NCBI RefSeq assembly: GCF_900700375.1
Contig: NC_041717.1
Location: 20,236,310-20,300,309 of the forward strand
Reading direction: 5' to 3'
DNA length: 64,000 bases
From: Denticeps clupeoides
Taxonomy: Eukaryota > Chordata > Actinopteri > Clupeiformes > Denticipitidae
This document shows, piece after piece, positions 60,894-64,000 of this stretch; the first letter of the stretch is position 1, and every line of letters starts with the position of its first letter. The notes under the pieces are model-generated. The model searched no databases. It was not told where the DNA came from and saw only the letters and a program-made list of their open reading frames with translations. The translations under genes and the position numbers were made by a program.

Positions 60894-61863
60894 GAAAGCG
60901 TGTTCGGTGGCGGTGTAGCGATGCGACAAATTCTGATTTAAAAATAAATTTTAATTTATTTTTAATCTGCTAAACACGAATAAAAATGCAACCTGTTGGA
61001 AGCATGTGCACCGTGTAGCTGGACGGACCGAGTCCCGTTTCCCTCGTTTACTTTTCTATTTCATACCCTCACACATTTACGTTGGATTGTAGCGCGTTCG
61101 CGGTGGAATGAAGTCGACCGGCTGTAGTGCACGTTATTTATTTATTATTATTATTTTAATTAATTGCATTTTTTTTTTTTTTCACGAAAAGTAGCTTGAC
61201 GGTCGCGACCACAAACGCTCCGTCGGAATGTGAACGTTCTCCACAGCAGCGGCCTGTAGCCTGACCCCTCGTATCTCGTCTCGGCGGTCGGATGTGACGT
61301 CCCGGCCTCCGGCGGGGCTCCAGTTCCCGTCACCGACGTCAGTCACGCGTGTGAACCTTTAACCGAACTAGCACCCGCGGTGGCGGAATTATTTATTCCT
61401 AATCGCATTCGTACGGTGTCACTGTCATATGCAAAGTGGCACCATGTGGACGCCGTTCAGTCAAAAACGAACCGTAACGCGGAACCGATGCTACCACACA
61501 TCCGCGAACCCGTCATTAGCTGTGAAGTGTTGGATGTGCGTCTATTATATTCCACGTTTTCCGGCCCGCTGTATTCGAAAGAACGCGGCAAATCTGACTG
61601 AATCCGGACTCGTACCTCCCTCGAGCGTCTGCTTGATTTTTGGCTGCTGCCTGTTACCCCGTTTGCCACGACTGTACGCCTGGATGTTCCTGTACGTAAA
61701 AAGCTTAGACCGATTTCACTGCCGTGCGTCTTCTAATCGAGTTATTAATGCATTCAAAGGGGAAGGACGTTAGATGACGTCGTCCTGATGTTGTGATATC
61801 ACTGTTGTGTGTAATTATTAAAAAAAAAAACCTCTACTGTACTCCCCTCCCCCGTATGTTTCA

Positions 61864-61869
61864 AATAAA
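61864..61869 (+). terminator. Polyadenylation signal, distal, of prnp
   Basis: AATAAA just before the L2 tail at 61917. It would give a ~1.25-kb 3' UTR, in line with the long prnp 3' UTRs known in vertebrates. The stretch 60900-61860 shows no other gene. Confidence 0.4.
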
Positions 61870-61916
61870 AGCACTGGTTTATGATATTACATCGATATCA
61901 TGTATTCACTGTGACG

Positions 61917-62510
61917 TTTACATTTACGGCATTTGGCAGACGCCCCTCATCCAGAGCGACTTACAACGTGCTTCCATGTCACCATGGATGAAGTGATCAG
62001 TTCTGGTTCACTAGGACCCCCAACTATGAATACAATCTTTTTATTCACTCTGTTCTAGTTTCTATACTGAAGTCAGACAAGAAGAAGGTTACAAGTTCAT
62101 CTAAATCTTCTCTAAAGAGGAAGGTGTTGAGCTGCCGTGTGAAGGTGCTCAGTGACTGAGCTGGAACTTCATTCCACCACCGAGGGGCCAAGACGGAAAA
62201 GAGTCTAGATGAGCGTCTTCCTTTTACCTTCAGAGATGGAGGGACCAGGCGAGCAGTACTGGAGGCTCGGAGTAAACGAGGTGCAGTGTGAGGTGTAATA
62301 AGGGCTGTGAGGTAGGATGGTGCTGCTCCATGTTTGGCTTTGTAGGCCAGCATCAGTATTTTGAACCTGATGCGTGCAGCTACTGGGAGCCAGTGGAGGG
62401 AACGTAGCAGAGGGGCGGTATGGGAGAATTTGGGAAGGTTGAAGATCAGTCGTGCTGCTGCATTTTGTATGAGTTGTAGACAGAGCTGGTGGTGTTTGTT
62501 CTAGTCATTC
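61917..62510 (-). mobile_element. 5'-truncated L2 LINE
   Basis: The minus-strand frame 62045-62353 reads YKAKHGAAPSYLTALITPHT then RRSSRLFSVLAPRWWNEVPA, the C-terminal part of the L2 ORF that the copy at 10.6-13.9 kb has lost. The 3' UTR and tail match that copy (AGTCGCTCTGGATGAGGGGC, GTCTGCCAAATGCCGTAAAT). Confidence 0.88.
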
Positions 62511-64000
62511 CCATGTAATTCTAGATGTTTGATCGCGCCCATTTCTCCTGTCGTGTGCTCAGACCTGCCTGAGATCCAATCGCGCTTCTGCTGTCCAGCA
62601 TGGTGTGTGTTTCGTGTGATCATATCGAACGCTGAGACACGTGAAACCTGCATTTCCTGCTCTGGTGGGCCGAGAGGAGCGCGTACGCGGCTGCCGTCTC
62701 CTCGGGGGGGAGAATCGAGGCCGCGCTGAAGAATGCGACGGAACCGTGTCAGCTCTGTGGTGGCTTGATGGCCTCCTTCTGAAAGACAGATGTGCCGCTC
62801 AGAACCGTTCGTAAAGGAACCAACGCAGAATCTGTCCAGAACTAATACGAATTACTTTGAATATGCGACGTTCACTCGAGTTCCGTCAAGTTGATTTCTA
62901 TCTGTACTGACTACTCCACAGTATACATTTTTTATTTAATCTCATTTAAATGTATAAAAATTGAATGTTTTTCATTGTTATGACCTTTGACCTCTGATTG
63001 GTCTGTTCATTCATATCTGTTGCTTGCACTTGTCCAGTAAATAATAAAAAGGAACATTTAATTCTCATTACTCAAGTCTAAACAGTGGAGGAATGTCCGG
63101 AACCATCAGATCGTGCTGCGGTTACGGCCGCTTCTCCGGCAGAGCAGGCTTGGTGCATGTAAACGGTGTGTCTTCTCACCTTTCATAAGCCTTTACTTCT
63201 GCACCACAGCTCGAATACGGTCCATAACCTGCAAAATAAAGTTCACATCTACAACATTGTGGATAAATTTCATCTAAGGGATTTCCACGAATCCACAGCA
63301 TCAGCTCTTCGTCTTCTGCAGGCTGCTTCAGTGCAAAGTAAGCAAGCGAAGATGTTCTACATCTGAAATGAAGGCGTGTCCCCACGGGATAGATTTGCCT
63401 GTGGAATTTACATGCGAAATCAGGACGATGGCGGAGCACCTCGCAGGCGTGGCACGCACCAAACCTCGAGCCGCGACGGAGCAGGTTTTTTTTTTTTTTT
63501 GAGGACTTCCAAGCACTTTTTGGTGCCTTGAGCTCCTGATGATTTGTTCTCCTTAAGAATCATGAATTAGAATCAGACACAAGAGGGCGCTGTGTGACAA
63601 AATCATACTGATTTACAAAGCCAGAAAAAAACTGTGGCCAGTCTCCATGGGCTCTTTACAGAGAAATAAATCATTATAAGTCATAAATACATGTATAAAA
63701 ACAAATTAGATTGTATTCACTATTTCTTTTTTGTTTTAGATCTGAGTGGGACACAGATCTAAAAACACATTTATGCAGATTAAAAGCGTTTAGAGATTTG
63801 TTTTGAGTGATAGCCTCTCAATAGAATAAATATCTACAATTTAATACTGTTGTTTTGGAATAAAATATATTTCGGAAGAAGCTGAAGGAGGGGGGCTCTT
63901 GCGACACTTCCCTTCCTGTAAAGGCGTCCTTTACCCCCAAACGACTGAATGGGAAAGCGCTTGTAGAGATTCACTACAACGAGAGTTCAACTCGATCGCC
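62511..64000. other. No gene recognised
   Basis: Frames at 62529 (+) and 63176-63439 (-) have no assignable domain. AATAAA-like sites occur near 63040 and 63825. No RNA gene was seen. Confidence 0.4.

Noticed and set aside
63176-63439. 87-codon minus-strand frame with several Cys, vaguely sushi-like (VGTRLHFRC)
   Set aside because: Cys spacing does not fit a CCP module and no splice-linked neighbours were found.

Overview
This is a vertebrate, almost certainly teleost, nuclear window. Evidence: spliced genes with GT/AG introns, a fish-type FISNA-NACHT NLR, fish-type TRIM genes, a teleost-type prion protein, many CA/GT microsatellites, and a dense load of fish-type transposons (L2, CR1-group and L1-type LINEs, hAT, Tc1, tRNA-derived SINEs). 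The lineage within teleosts is not determined.

Layout. 1.09-2.46 kb: last five coding exons of mbd4 (+). 2.9-6.8 kb: old repeats, including a foldback element. 7.2-16.3 kb: a small tRNA-Asp/tRNA-Val cluster with intact genes, tRNA halves and a shared flanking repeat, wrapped in a long interrupted inverted repeat and split by an L2 LINE that itself carries a hAT element; an sde2-like fragment lies at 8.5 kb. 16.3-17.6 kb: a non-autonomous DNA element whose internal deletion derivative sits at 0.5 kb. 20.2-25.1 kb: TRIM gene A (-) with a CR1-group LINE in intron 1. 29.8-37.4 kb: NLR gene (+), one FISNA-NACHT exon and eight leucine-rich-repeat exons. 39.5-40.4 kb: single-exon hydroxycarboxylic-acid-type GPCR (+). 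42.5-48.4 kb: complete plekha2 (-). 49.7-50.9 kb: hAT element. 51.1-56.8 kb: TRIM gene B (-) with a broken Ty3/gypsy fossil in its last intron, followed by decayed TRIM exon remnants at 57.2 and 58.1 kb. 58.7-61.9 kb: prion protein gene (+). 61.9-64 kb: an L2 tail and unassigned sequence.

How the genes relate. The two TRIMs and the NLR belong to families that expand strongly in fish innate immunity, so 20-58 kb reads as a small immune cluster into which hcar-like and plekha2 are interleaved. mbd4 (DNA repair), plekha2 (phosphoinositide signalling) and prnp (GPI-anchored surface protein) look like ordinary conserved single-copy genes. The least conventional structure is the tRNA/inverted-repeat complex at 7-16 kb. 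Splice junctions were assigned by eye from frame, GT/AG and recalled family sequences; no alignment or transcript data was available.
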